A DNA stretch of 64,000 nt from Anaerofilum hominis. Its GTDB lineage: Bacteria > Bacillota > Clostridia > Oscillospirales > Ruminococcaceae. The notes under the pieces were generated by a model, which saw only the letters and a program-made list of their open reading frames with translations, made no database searches and was not told the origin of the DNA. Of the stretch, positions 52,377-61,351 are shown piece by piece. Made by a program: the position numbers and the translations under genes. The stretch is from the NCBI RefSeq assembly GCF_014287275.1, contig NZ_JACONZ010000002.1:1-64000 (forward strand), read 5' to 3'. The stretch's first letter is position 1, and the number at the start of each line of letters is the position of its first letter.

Positions 52377-53888
52377 ATGGCGATTTTAAGGGCTGAAACA
52401 ACTCTGGGAGTTGTAAAAGGACAACCAGCTGGCAACCATATCGTGTCTGTTTTCAAGGGAATACCCTACGCAAAGTCCCCCGTTGGAGAGTTGCGTTGGA
52501 AAGCCCCGCAGCCGGCGGAGCCCTGGCAGGGCGAGCGGGAATGCTACGTGTTTTCATCTATTCCCATGCAACCCCGGCGTCCCAAAGACTCTTTTTATAC
52601 GCGATCATTTTTTCCGGTATCTCTGCCCCGCAGCGAGGATTCTCTCTATCTCAATATCTGGACTCCGGCCGAGTCTGCCCAGGAGCGGTTGCCGGTTGCC
52701 TTTTGGATCTTTGGCGGAGGGTATACGACCGGATACGGAAATAAGATTGAGTTTGACGGGGAAGGATTTGCCAAACGAGGCTGTGTTTTTGTCGATTTCA
52801 ACTACAGAGTAGGGCCATTTGGTTTCCTTGCGCACCCGGAATTGAGCGCGCAGGATGAAAACGGCGTGTCGGGAAATTATGGCCTGCTGGACCAGCTTGC
52901 CGCCCTGCGATGGGTAAAAGAAAACATCGCCGCATTTGGAGGGGATCCGGATCAGATTACGATTTTTGGGCAGTCGGCCGGAGCTGGGAGCTGTATGTGT
53001 CTTGACTGCAGCCCACTTGCCAAGGGGCTGTTTCAACGGGCGATCTATGAGAGTGGCGGCGGTTTTTCCGTGACGGGAATCCAGAATCTGGACTCTTTGG
53101 CAGAAGCTGAACAGAGAGGTGTGGAAACACTGGAAGCTTTGGGTCTGCCCGATATCGCTGCGGCGCGGGCCATGGATGGGGAACAGCTGATCGACCAGCT
53201 GTACTCTATGGACCGCACGGGGGATGCGCTTGGGTTTAGGCCCAATCAGGACGGTTATGTCCTGCGGGAATCCATTTTGGACTGCCTTATCTCCGGGCAT
53301 AACCATGTGGTTCCCTTTATGATCGGCTGCACAGCCAATGAGGGCTATGCGTTTGAAAAAGATGTTTTTGCCCAGGCCGTGCACTATGGCGACAGAGCAG
53401 AGGACTATCTCAAAGCCTGTGGAGTATCTCTCTCCAGCTCATCTAAGGACGCTGTGGACACTTTTGGAGAAAGTATGTTTGCCTCTTGTCTGTCCTGGAA
53501 CGAGTTTGAGCTATGGCGGAGCGGTAAGAGCGGATACCAGTACTATTTCACGAAAAAAGCCCCAGGAGATGACAGCGGGGCATTCCATTCTGCTGAACAT
53601 CACTATATTTTTCAGACACTGGAGAGGGACTGGAGACCTTATGACGGCACGGACTACGACCTGTCCAACTTAATGGCGGAGTACTGGGCAAACTTTGTAA
53701 AGACCGGAGATCCCAACGGAGCTGACCTCCCCCGCTGGGAGCGCTTTGAAGAAAGTGGGCGCATGATGGAACTGGGTTACCGGGTCGGGATGATCGAGCC
53801 CTTTCTTCCTCCTAACGTGAGATTCAATGTGGATTATACTCTGGAGATGATGAAAGAGAGATATCGGGAATTTAAAACAACCCTTTGA
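52377..53888 (+). CDS. Type-B carboxylesterase
   Basis: 503 residues from the ATG at 52377 (AAAGGAG site). GIPYAKSPVGELRW, EDSLYLNIWTP, FGGGY (oxyanion hole) and GQSAGAGSCM (nucleophile Ser about 202) are the COesterase blocks; ANEGY gives the acid residue and GAFHSAEHHY the histidine. No signal peptide, so it is intracellular and would cleave an imported ester. It lies 36 bases after the LivF-like gene, so it belongs to the operon; an acylated sugar acid is my favoured substrate. Confidence 0.85.
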   Translation: MAILRAETTLGVVKGQPAGNHIVSVFKGIPYAKSPVGELRWKAPQPAEPWQGERECYVFSSIPMQPRRPKDSFYTRSFFPVSLPRSEDSLYLNIWTPAESAQERLPVAFWIFGGGYTTGYGNKIEFDGEGFAKRGCVFVDFNYRVGPFGFLAHPELSAQDENGVSGNYGLLDQLAALRWVKENIAAFGGDPDQITIFGQSAGAGSCMCLDCSPLAKGLFQRAIYESGGGFSVTGIQNLDSLAEAEQRGVETLEALGLPDIAAARAMDGEQLIDQLYSMDRTGDALGFRPNQDGYVLRESILDCLISGHNHVVPFMIGCTANEGYAFEKDVFAQAVHYGDRAEDYLKACGVSLSSSSKDAVDTFGESMFASCLSWNEFELWRSGKSGYQYYFTKKAPGDDSGAFHSAEHHYIFQTLERDWRPYDGTDYDLSNLMAEYWANFVKTGDPNGADLPRWERFEESGRMMELGYRVGMIEPFLPPNVRFNVDYTLEMMKERYREFKTTL

Positions 53889-53893
53889 GGGAA

Positions 53894-53935
53894 AGGCCCC
53901 GGAAAGGACGGCTGCGGCTTTCCTATTTCGGGGCC
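53894..53935 (+). terminator. Hairpin after the carboxylesterase operon
   Basis: AGGCCCCG / CGGGGCCT ends with an inner GGAAAG / CTTTCC pair. No T tract follows, so termination is uncertain. Confidence 0.45.
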
Positions 53936-53955
53936 TATCCTATCGCCTGGCAATG

Positions 53956-53964
53956 TGCTATACT
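53956..53964 (+). promoter_or_regulatory. Extended -10 promoter of the alpha/beta-hydrolase gene
   Basis: TGCTATACT, 84 bases before the GTG at 54048. Confidence 0.45.
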
Positions 53965-54047
53965 GAAAACGATCCTGTGACCTAGTAATTCAGGCCGCGC
54001 AGTGCCTGGATGGGCGTCGGAGAACAAAAGGAGGGGGGATCTACTCA

Positions 54048-54917
54048 GTGGCACAACAGACGATCGAGCCCCGCGAGTCGGGCTATCTGCAGACAGGGGA
54101 CACTTATCTTTATTATCGGGACTATGGCGACAACGCGGCGCCGCATACCTTGCTGCTGCTGCACGGCAACGGCGAGGACTGGCGCTGCTTTGAGCGCCAG
54201 ATCGGACCCTTTGCCGCGGCGGGGTACCGGGTGGTGACGCTGGACAGCCGGGGGCACGGCGCGTCCAAAAGGGGAAAACTGCCCATGACCCCGCAGCAGC
54301 TCGCCGCCGATGCGCTGGATGCGCTGGAGGGGCTGGGGATCGCCAAAGCGGTCCCGGTGGGGTTTTCCGACGGCGGCAACCTGGCCCTGCTGATGGCGGC
54401 GATGCGGCCGGATGTGGTGGAAGCGCTGGTGGCCGCCGGGCCGAACCTGGTGCCGGCAGGGGCGAAGCTCTCCGCCCAGCTGCCCTGTGAACTGGGCTAT
54501 CCCCTGTGCCGCCTGCTGGGCAGATGGTCGCCGCAGGCGGCGCTGCGGGCGGATGTTCTGGGCCTGATGGTGGATCAGCCGCAGCTCTCTTTTGAGGCGC
54601 TGTCCGCGATCGCCGCGCCGGCGCTTATCCTGGGCGGCGAACACGACATGATCCGGGCGGGGCATCTGCGCCATATTGCCGCCGCTCTGCCCTGCGGGCG
54701 GCTTTCCGTGCTGGCGGGGGCGAGCCATTTTGTCTTTGGCGAGCCCTGGGCGGAAGAGACGAACCGCCGGGTGCTGGGCTTTCTTGCCCAGGTGCTGCCG
54801 CGGAAAAAGGCGGTGGGCCCCGGAGCGGAAACAGTCCCGGCGCCAGCGGCTGCGGACGCGGAGGAAGCGGAAGCGGGACCGCTGGCAGAAGTTTTCTTTG
54901 AAAATCCATTGACATGA
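54048..54917 (+). CDS. Alpha/beta-fold hydrolase
   Basis: 289 residues from the GTG at 54048 (AAGGAGGGG site). LLLLHGNGEDWRCF (oxyanion HGNG), VTLDSRGHGAS, VGFSDGGNLAL (nucleophile Ser about 106), GGEHDMIRAG (acid) and AGASHFVF (His). The family includes haloperoxidase-like and lactone hydrolases; the substrate is unknown. The last 30 residues are Ala/Glu-rich and probably disordered. Confidence 0.85.
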   Translation: MAQQTIEPRESGYLQTGDTYLYYRDYGDNAAPHTLLLLHGNGEDWRCFERQIGPFAAAGYRVVTLDSRGHGASKRGKLPMTPQQLAADALDALEGLGIAKAVPVGFSDGGNLALLMAAMRPDVVEALVAAGPNLVPAGAKLSAQLPCELGYPLCRLLGRWSPQAALRADVLGLMVDQPQLSFEALSAIAAPALILGGEHDMIRAGHLRHIAAALPCGRLSVLAGASHFVFGEPWAEETNRRVLGFLAQVLPRKKAVGPGAETVPAPAAADAEEAEAGPLAEVFFENPLT

Positions 54918-54937
54918 TATCCGGCAGCTTATATAAT
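54909..54937 (+). promoter_or_regulatory. Consensus promoter of the GntR-tal-tkt operon
   Basis: TTGACA (54909-54914), exactly 17 bases, TATAAT (54932-54937): a perfect sigma-A match overlapping the hydrolase stop codon. Further TATAAT copies follow within 20 bases. Confidence 0.85.
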
Positions 54938-54959
54938 CATAATATAATATAATGTTATA

Positions 54960-54995
54960 ATAAATGAGGGAAAAAGATCTGCTTTCCTCATTTAT
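54960..54995. promoter_or_regulatory. Inverted repeat downstream of the consensus promoter
   Basis: ATAAATGAGG and its perfect complement CCTCATTTAT around a 16-base centre, at about +15 to +50. It could be the operator of the GntR protein or a leader hairpin. Confidence 0.5.
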
Positions 54996-55184
54996 AGAGA
55001 CCGGCGCCCAGGCGCGCGCGGGCGTCCCGCTGCTGCCGCCGCCTTTAAAGGGCGGCGATCGGGTCTCGATCCGCCACCGCCGCCGGGAAAGACAGCACCT
55101 GCCGGGCCCGGTGCAGGCGGTTTCGGCAGGGCGCGGGGCTCAGGGACAAAAGTGAAGAAACTTCTATAAAGGGGGTGCGGACGC

Positions 55185-55919
55185 GTGGAAAACGAGCTTG
55201 ATTTCAGCGGCCGTACCCAATTGTATTTTCAGCTCTATGACATCCTGTACAAGGATATCCGGGACGGCGTTTACAAGCCCGGCCAGTTGCTGCCCACCGA
55301 GAACACCCTGATCGAGCAGTACCACATCAGCCGCATCACGGTGCGCAAGGCGCTGGATCTTTTGATGAACGACGGCCTCATCGCCAAACGCCGCGGCTAC
55401 GGCACCTTCGTGCAGAACCGCAAGGTGGAGCAGACCCTCACCCGCGTACAGCATTTTGCCAATGAGATGGAAAAGCGGGGCTATGTGTCCTCTGTGACCA
55501 TGCTGGCCAACGAGGTGGTCTACGCCAGCAAGGCCGTTGCCGGCGAGCTGCACATCGGCGAGGGAGACGAGCTGGTGCGGGTCGAGCGGCTGCGCTATGC
55601 CGACGGGGTGCCCATGTGCATCGAAAATTCTTACCTCATCCGCGCCCGGTGCCCCGACGTTCAGCGGCACGACTTCTCCAAGCAGTCGCTGCGCAAGTTT
55701 CTGGAAGAGCGCTACGACATTGTCTGGAAGCGCGCCCGGCAGAAGATCTATGCCGTGGCCGCCACGGGGCGCACGGCGAACTATCTGGGCATCAAGGAGG
55801 GCGACCCCCTCATCTACATAGAGCGGGTGTCCTACACCCGGGACGACGAGCCTGCCGAGTATCTGCAGACCTGGTACCGGGGCGACAGCTACTATCTGAC
55901 GGCCGAGCTGCAGGCCTGA
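55185..55919 (+). CDS. GntR-family (HutC/UTRA) regulator
   Basis: 244 residues from the GTG at 55185. Winged helix at 10-75 (YFQLYDILYKDIRDGVYKPG, ISRITVRKALDLLMNDGLI) and a UTRA effector domain from about 90 (VERLRYADGVPMCIENSYL, YIERVSYTRDDEPAEY). UTRA domains bind sugar phosphates, fitting the transaldolase and transketolase genes that follow. Probably autoregulated. Confidence 0.88.
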   Translation: MENELDFSGRTQLYFQLYDILYKDIRDGVYKPGQLLPTENTLIEQYHISRITVRKALDLLMNDGLIAKRRGYGTFVQNRKVEQTLTRVQHFANEMEKRGYVSSVTMLANEVVYASKAVAGELHIGEGDELVRVERLRYADGVPMCIENSYLIRARCPDVQRHDFSKQSLRKFLEERYDIVWKRARQKIYAVAATGRTANYLGIKEGDPLIYIERVSYTRDDEPAEYLQTWYRGDSYYLTAELQA

Positions 55920-56003
55920 GCAAAGGTTCCTTTGCCGCGCGCGGGGGAGAGCGCTTCCGCCGGGGCATCCAATAAAATCATTCTATTTTAGGAGGACGGC
56001 ATT

Positions 56004-56663
56004 ATGAAATTCTTCATCGACACCGCAAACGTGGAAGAGATCAAAATGGCAAACGACATGGGCGTCATCTGTGGCGTCACCACCAACCCCAGCCTGATCG
56101 CCAAAGAGGGCCGCGACTACGCCGAGACGCTGGCGGAGATCGCCTCCATCGTCGACGGCCCCATCTCTGGCGAGGTCAAGGCCACCACCGCCGACGCCGA
56201 GGGCATGATCGCCGAGGGCCGCGCCATCTATGCGCTGGACCCCAAGCACATGGTCGTCAAGATCCCCATGACTGTTGAGGGCCTGAAAGCCATCAAGGTG
56301 CTGGCCGCCGAGGGCATCCCCACCAACTGCACCCTGATCTTCAGCGCCAACCAGGCGCTGCTGGCCGCCCGCGCCGGCGCCGCCTACGTCTCCCCGTTCC
56401 TGGGCCGTCTGGACGACATCAGCATGCCCGGCATCGACCTGATCCAGACCATCAGCGACATGTTTGCCAATTTCCCCGACATCCACACCGAGATCATCGC
56501 CGCTTCGGTCCGCAACCCCATCCATGTCACCGACTGCGCGCTGGCCGGGGCCGACATCGCCACCGTGCCCTATAAGGTGATCGAGCAGATGACCAAGCAC
56601 CCGCTGACCGACCAGGGCATCGAGAAGTTCAAGGCCGACTACATCAAGGTGTTCGGCGAGTAA
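56004..56663 (+). CDS. tal: Transaldolase, TalC/FSA type
   Basis: 219 residues, the short single-barrel form. [20 protein letters not shown] and [14 protein letters not shown] start the family, [17 protein letters not shown] holds the Schiff-base Lys, and [18 protein letters not shown] follows. It moves a dihydroxyacetone unit between sedoheptulose-7-P and glyceraldehyde-3-P, or cleaves fructose-6-P. Its strong GGAGGA site suggests high expression. Confidence 0.93.
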   Translation: MKFFIDTANVEEIKMANDMGVICGVTTNPSLIAKEGRDYAETLAEIASIVDGPISGEVKATTADAEGMIAEGRAIYALDPKHMVVKIPMTVEGLKAIKVLAAEGIPTNCTLIFSANQALLAARAGAAYVSPFLGRLDDISMPGIDLIQTISDMFANFPDIHTEIIAASVRNPIHVTDCALAGADIATVPYKVIEQMTKHPLTDQGIEKFKADYIKVFGE

Positions 56664-56778
56664 TTTTTTGCAAACAGGCTTTTTCCCGCCGGGCCGCGTC
56701 CCGGGCGGGAGAGGGCCGGGATCCAGCCGGGCGGCGGCTTTCCGCCTGCCGCCCGCCGTGAAAGGATGATAACAGAGC

Positions 56779-57624
56779 ATGACAAACGCTGAGAAAAAGA
56801 CGCTCGCCGTCACCGCCTGCAAGGTGCGCATGGGCGTTATCGAGGGGGTACACGGCGCCAAAGCCGGCCACCCGGGCGGCAGCCTTTCCGCCGCCGACCT
56901 GTTTACTTACCTGTACTTCAAAGAGATGAAAGTGGACCCCAAAAACCCGCGCTGGGCGGACCGCGACCGCTTTGTGCTGTCCAAGGGCCACACCGCGCCC
57001 GGCCTGTATGCGGCCCTGGCGAACAGGGGCTTTTTCCCCGTGGAGGACCTGCCCACCCTGCGCCACATCGACAGCTATCTGCAGGGCCACCCCAATATGA
57101 ACACCGTGCCCGGCATCGACATGTCCACCGGCTCGCTGGGCCAGGGCGTTTCCACCGCCGTGGGCATGGCGCTGGCTGCCAAGACCACCGGCCGCGACTA
57201 CCGCACCTATACCCTGCTGGGCGACGGCGAGATCCAGGAGGGTCAGGTTTGGGAGGCGTTCATGTCCGCCGCCCACTACAAGCTGGATAATCTGCTGGTC
57301 TTTATCGACAACAACGGCCTGCAGATCGACGGCGAGGTGGCCAAGGTCATGAGCCCGTATCCCATCGATGAAAAGATGAAGGCTTTCGGCTTCAACGTCA
57401 TCAACATCAACGGCCATGATTTCGACGAGATCGAGGCCGCCTGCGAGGCCGCAAAGGCCTGCAAGGGCAAGCCCACCGCCGTGGTGATGAAGACCACCAA
57501 GGGCAAGGGCGTCAGCTATATGGAGAACCAGGCGGGCTGGCACGGCAAGGCCCCCAACGACGAGCAGTATGAGATCGCCATGAACGAGCTCAGGGCGCAG
57601 CTTGCAGAAGTGGAGGCGAAATAA
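56779..57624 (+). CDS. Transketolase N-terminal subunit
   Basis: 281 residues, the thiamine-diphosphate-binding half of a split transketolase. AGHPGGSLSAADLFTYLYF, LSKGHTAPGLYAAL, GSLGQGVSTAVGMALA and LLGDGEIQEGQVWEA (GDG...N ThDP motif, then NNGLQIDG) are intact. It pairs with the C-terminal subunit encoded two bases downstream. Confidence 0.95.
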   Translation: MTNAEKKTLAVTACKVRMGVIEGVHGAKAGHPGGSLSAADLFTYLYFKEMKVDPKNPRWADRDRFVLSKGHTAPGLYAALANRGFFPVEDLPTLRHIDSYLQGHPNMNTVPGIDMSTGSLGQGVSTAVGMALAAKTTGRDYRTYTLLGDGEIQEGQVWEAFMSAAHYKLDNLLVFIDNNGLQIDGEVAKVMSPYPIDEKMKAFGFNVININGHDFDEIEAACEAAKACKGKPTAVVMKTTKGKGVSYMENQAGWHGKAPNDEQYEIAMNELRAQLAEVEAK

Positions 57625-57626
57625 GT

Positions 57627-58568
57627 ATGGCAGAAGTAAAAAAGATCGCCACCCGCGAAAGCTATGGCAACGCGCTCGTGGAGCTGGGCAAAGAGCATCA
57701 GGACCTGGTCGTGCTGGACGCCGACCTGGCCGAGGCCACCAAGACCGGCATTTTTCAGAAAGCGTTCCCGGAGCGGCATTTTGACTTCGGCATTGCGGAA
57801 GCCAACATGATGGACGCCGCCGCGGGCATGAGCACCGCAGGGCTGGTGCCGTTTGTGTCCACCTTTGCGATGTTCGCCGCAGGCCGCGCGTTTGAGCAGG
57901 TCCGCAATACCCTGGGCTATCCTCACCTCAACGTCAAGATCGGCGCCACCCACGGCGGCATCAGCGTGGGCGAGGATGGCGCGTCCCACCAGTGCTGCGA
58001 GGATTTTGCGCTCATGCGCACCATCCCCGGCATGGTCGTGGTCAGCCCCTCCGACGACGTGGAGGCCCGGGCTGCGGTCAAGGCCGCTTATGAGCATGAC
58101 GGCCCCGTCTACCTGCGCTTTGGCCGCCTGGCGGTGCCGGTTATCAATGATGTGCCGGGGTACCGGTTTGAGCTGGGCAAGGGCGTGACCCTGCGGGACG
58201 GCAAGGATATCACCGTGATCGCCACCGGCCTGATGGTCGCCGAGGCGCTGGCCGCCGCCGAGACCCTGGCGGCGGAGGGCATTGACGTGCGGGTGCTGAA
58301 CATCCACACCATCAAGCCGCTGGACGAAGAGCTGGTGCTCAAGGCCGCGAAAGAGACCGGCCGGATCGTCACCGCCGAAGAGCACAACGTCATCGGCGGC
58401 CTCGGCGAGGCGGTCTGCAGCTGCCTGGCTGAAAACTGCCCCACCCCGGTGCGCCGCATCGGCGTCAACGACGAGTTTGGCCACTCCGGCCCGGCCGCCG
58501 CGCTGCTCAAGCAGTTCGGCCTCTCGGCGGAGCACATCGCCGAGGTCGTTCGCGAGATGGTGAAATAA
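57627..58568 (+). CDS. Transketolase C-terminal subunit
   Basis: 313 residues, pyrimidine-binding and C-terminal domains. VVLDADLAEATKTGIFQKAF, FDFGIAEANMMDAAAGMS (catalytic Glu), THGGISVGEDGASHQCCEDF and VVSPSDDVEARAAVKAA are typical. It completes the transketolase heterotetramer and works with the transaldolase in the non-oxidative pentose phosphate pathway. Confidence 0.95.
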   Translation: MAEVKKIATRESYGNALVELGKEHQDLVVLDADLAEATKTGIFQKAFPERHFDFGIAEANMMDAAAGMSTAGLVPFVSTFAMFAAGRAFEQVRNTLGYPHLNVKIGATHGGISVGEDGASHQCCEDFALMRTIPGMVVVSPSDDVEARAAVKAAYEHDGPVYLRFGRLAVPVINDVPGYRFELGKGVTLRDGKDITVIATGLMVAEALAAAETLAAEGIDVRVLNIHTIKPLDEELVLKAAKETGRIVTAEEHNVIGGLGEAVCSCLAENCPTPVRRIGVNDEFGHSGPAAALLKQFGLSAEHIAEVVREMVK

Positions 58569-58604
58569 GACTGTTTTGGCAGGCGTTTGCCGATAACAGC
58601 AGAG

Positions 58605-58645
58605 AAAAAGAGGCTTCACCCCAACGGGGTGAAGCCTCTTTTTTG
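58605..58645 (+). terminator. Terminator of the tal-tkt operon
   Basis: A 17-bp perfect stem (AAAAGAGGCTTCACCCC, three-base loop) and T tract. Confidence 0.9.
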
Positions 58646-58770
58646 CAGTGCGGCGGCAGCGGTGGGATTTTTTGGGGGGCGATGGGCGCCTTTTTGCAGG
58701 GTCAAAAGGGGGAGGGCGTCCTGCAAAAAAGCGTTCCTTGCCGCAGAGAAAGTGCCAAACCGCCTGCCGG

Positions 58771-59213
58771 ACGGCGAACGGGGAGCAGACACCGTTTTAA
58801 CAAGAGAGCGCCCAGCGGCCGCCCGCCGGGCGCTGAGCGGCCCCGCACAGCTATATCGGCATGGACAGTTTCCCTGGCTTTTTCCACGCGGATCCACAGT
58901 GCAGCGCTTTACAGAGCCGCGCCTGGGAAGCGCATGTGGAAAAAGACTTTGCTGAAAATTTCAACTGCGTTTCCGCAGCGCCGAACAGCTATATCGGCAC
59001 GGACAGTTTCCCTGGCTTTTCCACGCGGCTCCGCAGTGCGGCGCTTTACAGAACCGCGCCTAGGAGAGCGCATGTGAAAAAAATTTTGCTGAAAATTTTA
59101 AACTGCGTTTCCGCAGCCCCGCAAAACCGGCCGCTGGGCGGCAAACAGGGAGCAGACGCCGTTTTAAAAAGAGAGCGCACCTAGCGGCTGTCCGCCGGGC
59201 AATGAGCGGCCCC
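58771..59213. repeat. Nested A-B-B-A repeat block
   Basis: Two copies of a 138-base unit lie in tandem (58849-58986 and 58987-about 59119; starts AGCTATATCGGC, ends GCGTTTCCGCAGC). They are flanked by two copies of a second unit of about 75 bases (58771-58845 and 59139-59213; GGAGCAGAC, CCGTTTTAA, GAGCGGCCCCGC). All are direct copies with scattered substitutions. There is no gene in 58,646-59,309. Confidence 0.7.
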
Positions 59214-59309
59214 GCTGGTTTACAGGCGGCGGCCATTTTGGCCGCACAGGCACAAAGCGCCGGCCCGGTTTTGCGGCGCGAAAAAAGAGGGGAGTCAAGT
59301 TTTTCAGCG

Positions 59310-59855
59310 TTAAAGAGCGGTCCCCTTTTTCGGTGTGAACAGCCCGTCCAGCGGCGCGCCTTCTAATTTAAGGAGAAAAAGCTTTTTTTCCACCCCGCCG
59401 GCATACCCGGTCAGGCTGCCGCCGGACCCCACCACCCGGTGGCAGGGGATCAGGATCGAGATGGGGTTGTGCCCCACGGCCCCGCCCACAGCCTGGGCCG
59501 AGACGCGGCGTCCGCCTTGGCGCTCCAGCGCGCGGGCGATCTGGCCATAGGTGGTCAGGCCGCCGTAGGGGATGCGGCGCAGGGCGGCCCACACGGCCTG
59601 CCGGAACGGGCTGCCTGCCGGGGCAAGGGGCGGGGCGGCCCCCGGGTCCCTGCCGGCAAAATACAGGTCCAGCCAGCGGCGCGCGGCGTCAAAAACCGGC
59701 AGTTCCGCCCGCAGCGGCTCCTGTCCTCTGGGCAGGGTGCTGCCAAAATATTTTTGATCTCTCATCCACAGCCCGGTAATGCTTTGGCCGTCAGAGGCCA
59801 GCACAAGGGGGCCGATGGGGGAATCGCAGTCGGCCAGAAAGGTTTTTGGGGTCAT
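59310..59855 (-). CDS. ogt: Methylated-DNA-protein-cysteine methyltransferase
   Basis: 181 residues. ILIPCHRVVGSGG contains the methyl-acceptor Cys (PCHRV), preceded by the HTH region TTYGQIARALERQGGRRVSAQAVGGAVGHNP. The N-terminal ribonuclease-like domain is about 1-85. It removes methyl groups from O6-methylguanine. It overlaps the Ada-AlkA gene by four bases, forming an adaptive-response pair. Confidence 0.95.
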   Translation of the reverse strand: MTPKTFLADCDSPIGPLVLASDGQSITGLWMRDQKYFGSTLPRGQEPLRAELPVFDAARRWLDLYFAGRDPGAAPPLAPAGSPFRQAVWAALRRIPYGGLTTYGQIARALERQGGRRVSAQAVGGAVGHNPISILIPCHRVVGSGGSLTGYAGGVEKKLFLLKLEGAPLDGLFTPKKGTAL

Positions 59856-61351
59856 CTCGCATCCGCTCCTTTTTTTGTCTCAAGAAAATTCCACAGGTTG
59901 ACGGTGGCATAAGAGCGCCAGGGGGCCCACGGCCCGGACAGTGCCAGAAGCTGCTTTGGCGTGCGGCCGGGCAGCGCTTTTTTTACGCCGCAGTCGGTAT
60001 ACAGAAAGGCGTCCGTCCAGCTCAGCGTGCGCATGGCCACATATTGCGCGGTCCAGGGGCCAAAGCCGGGCAGCGACAGCAGGACCTGCAGCTGCCGCTG
60101 CGGGTCCGCGCCTGCCGAGAGATCGAGCCTGCCCTCCGCCAGGGCCTGCGCCAGCGCCAGGATGGAGCGGGCGCGGCCCCGGGGGATCCCCAGTCCGCAG
60201 AGGCGGTCCTCTGCGGCGGCCCCCAGCGCCGCGACGTCGGCTGCGCTGGGAAACAGAAAGCGCGGGCCGGCGGGCAGGTCCGGCAGCGGCGTGCCGAGGG
60301 AGGCCGCGACGCGGCCTGCCAGCACGGTGGCCGCCCGCACCGTGATCTGCTGCCCCAGCACGGCCCGCACCGCGGTTTCAAACGGCTCAAAGCAGCCCGG
60401 CAGACGGGCGCCCGGCCGGCAGAGGCCGTCCTGCAGCCGGTTCATCGGCAAAAGCCGTCGGCCGATCTCCTGGGGGTCGCAGTCCAGGTCGAACAGCTGC
60501 CGCACCCGGGCCAGCACGGCGGCCAGTACCGGCAGCAGCGGGGCGGAGACGGTGACGGCCAGGGCGTTTTTCTTTGCCTCCGGCCGCACCTCGAACAGGC
60601 CGCAGCAGCGCTCGCCGTCCCGCAGGAGGGCGGCGGTGCGGCGGTAAACGCCGCCGCAGACCTCTTCCACGCCGGGAATGGCCCGTTTTTGCAGAAACGC
60701 GAGAAGCTCGTCCCAGAGATAGGGCGGGCGGTAGCCCAGAAAGAGGGTGATCCGCTCCTGCTCCGCCGGGCCCTCTTTTTGCCGCCGAAGCGCGCTGGGA
60801 GAAAGGCGGTACCGCTGCTGAAAAAGGGCGTTGAAGCGGCGCAGGCTGCTGAAACCGGCGGCAAACGCCGCCTGAGTGACCGGCAGATCGGTGTCGGTGA
60901 GCAGGCTTTTGGCCAGCAGCAGCCGCCGGGTCTGCAGATACTGCACCGGCGGGACGCCGTACTCCGCCAGAAATACCCGCCGCAGATGACGGCCCGTGAC
61001 GCCCAGGGCCGCGGCAAGCTGTTCCAGGCTGCACTGCCACAGGCCGTCCTCCATGCGGGCGGCCGCCCGGCGCGCCAGGGCGGGGGAGGCGTCCACCGGG
61101 GCAAGGCCGGGGGCCAGCTCTGGGCGGCATTTCAGACAGGGGCGGTAGCCCGCAGCCTCGGCCGCCGCGGCGCTGGGGAAAAAGCTGCAGTGCTCTTTTT
61201 TGGGGGTCCTGGCGCTGCACACCGGCCGGCAATAGACGCCGGTAGAGGAGATGCCGACAAATATCCGCCCGTCGAAGCGGGCGTCGCGGGCCAGCAGCAC
61301 GGGCCAGCAGATATCGGGGTCGAGTGGAACGGCCGCCTGCAGCGGTTTCAT
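59852..61351 (-). CDS. Ada-type regulator fused to AlkA glycosylase
   Basis: 499 residues from the ATG at 61351 (GGGAGGG site). Residues 1-80 are the Ada metal-binding domain with four zinc cysteines (GVYCRPVCSAR, EHCSFF, YRPCLKCRPE) that sense methyl phosphotriesters. About 90-190 is an AraC HTH pair (VTGRHLRRVFLAEYGV). The rest is AlkA: GYRPPYLWDELLAFL, then the helix-hairpin-helix with LSLPGFGPWTAQYVAMR. It senses damage, activates its operon and excises 3-methyladenine. Confidence 0.93.
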   Translation of the reverse strand: MKPLQAAVPLDPDICWPVLLARDARFDGRIFVGISSTGVYCRPVCSARTPKKEHCSFFPSAAAAEAAGYRPCLKCRPELAPGLAPVDASPALARRAAARMEDGLWQCSLEQLAAALGVTGRHLRRVFLAEYGVPPVQYLQTRRLLLAKSLLTDTDLPVTQAAFAAGFSSLRRFNALFQQRYRLSPSALRRQKEGPAEQERITLFLGYRPPYLWDELLAFLQKRAIPGVEEVCGGVYRRTAALLRDGERCCGLFEVRPEAKKNALAVTVSAPLLPVLAAVLARVRQLFDLDCDPQEIGRRLLPMNRLQDGLCRPGARLPGCFEPFETAVRAVLGQQITVRAATVLAGRVAASLGTPLPDLPAGPRFLFPSAADVAALGAAAEDRLCGLGIPRGRARSILALAQALAEGRLDLSAGADPQRQLQVLLSLPGFGPWTAQYVAMRTLSWTDAFLYTDCGVKKALPGRTPKQLLALSGPWAPWRSYATVNLWNFLETKKGADAR

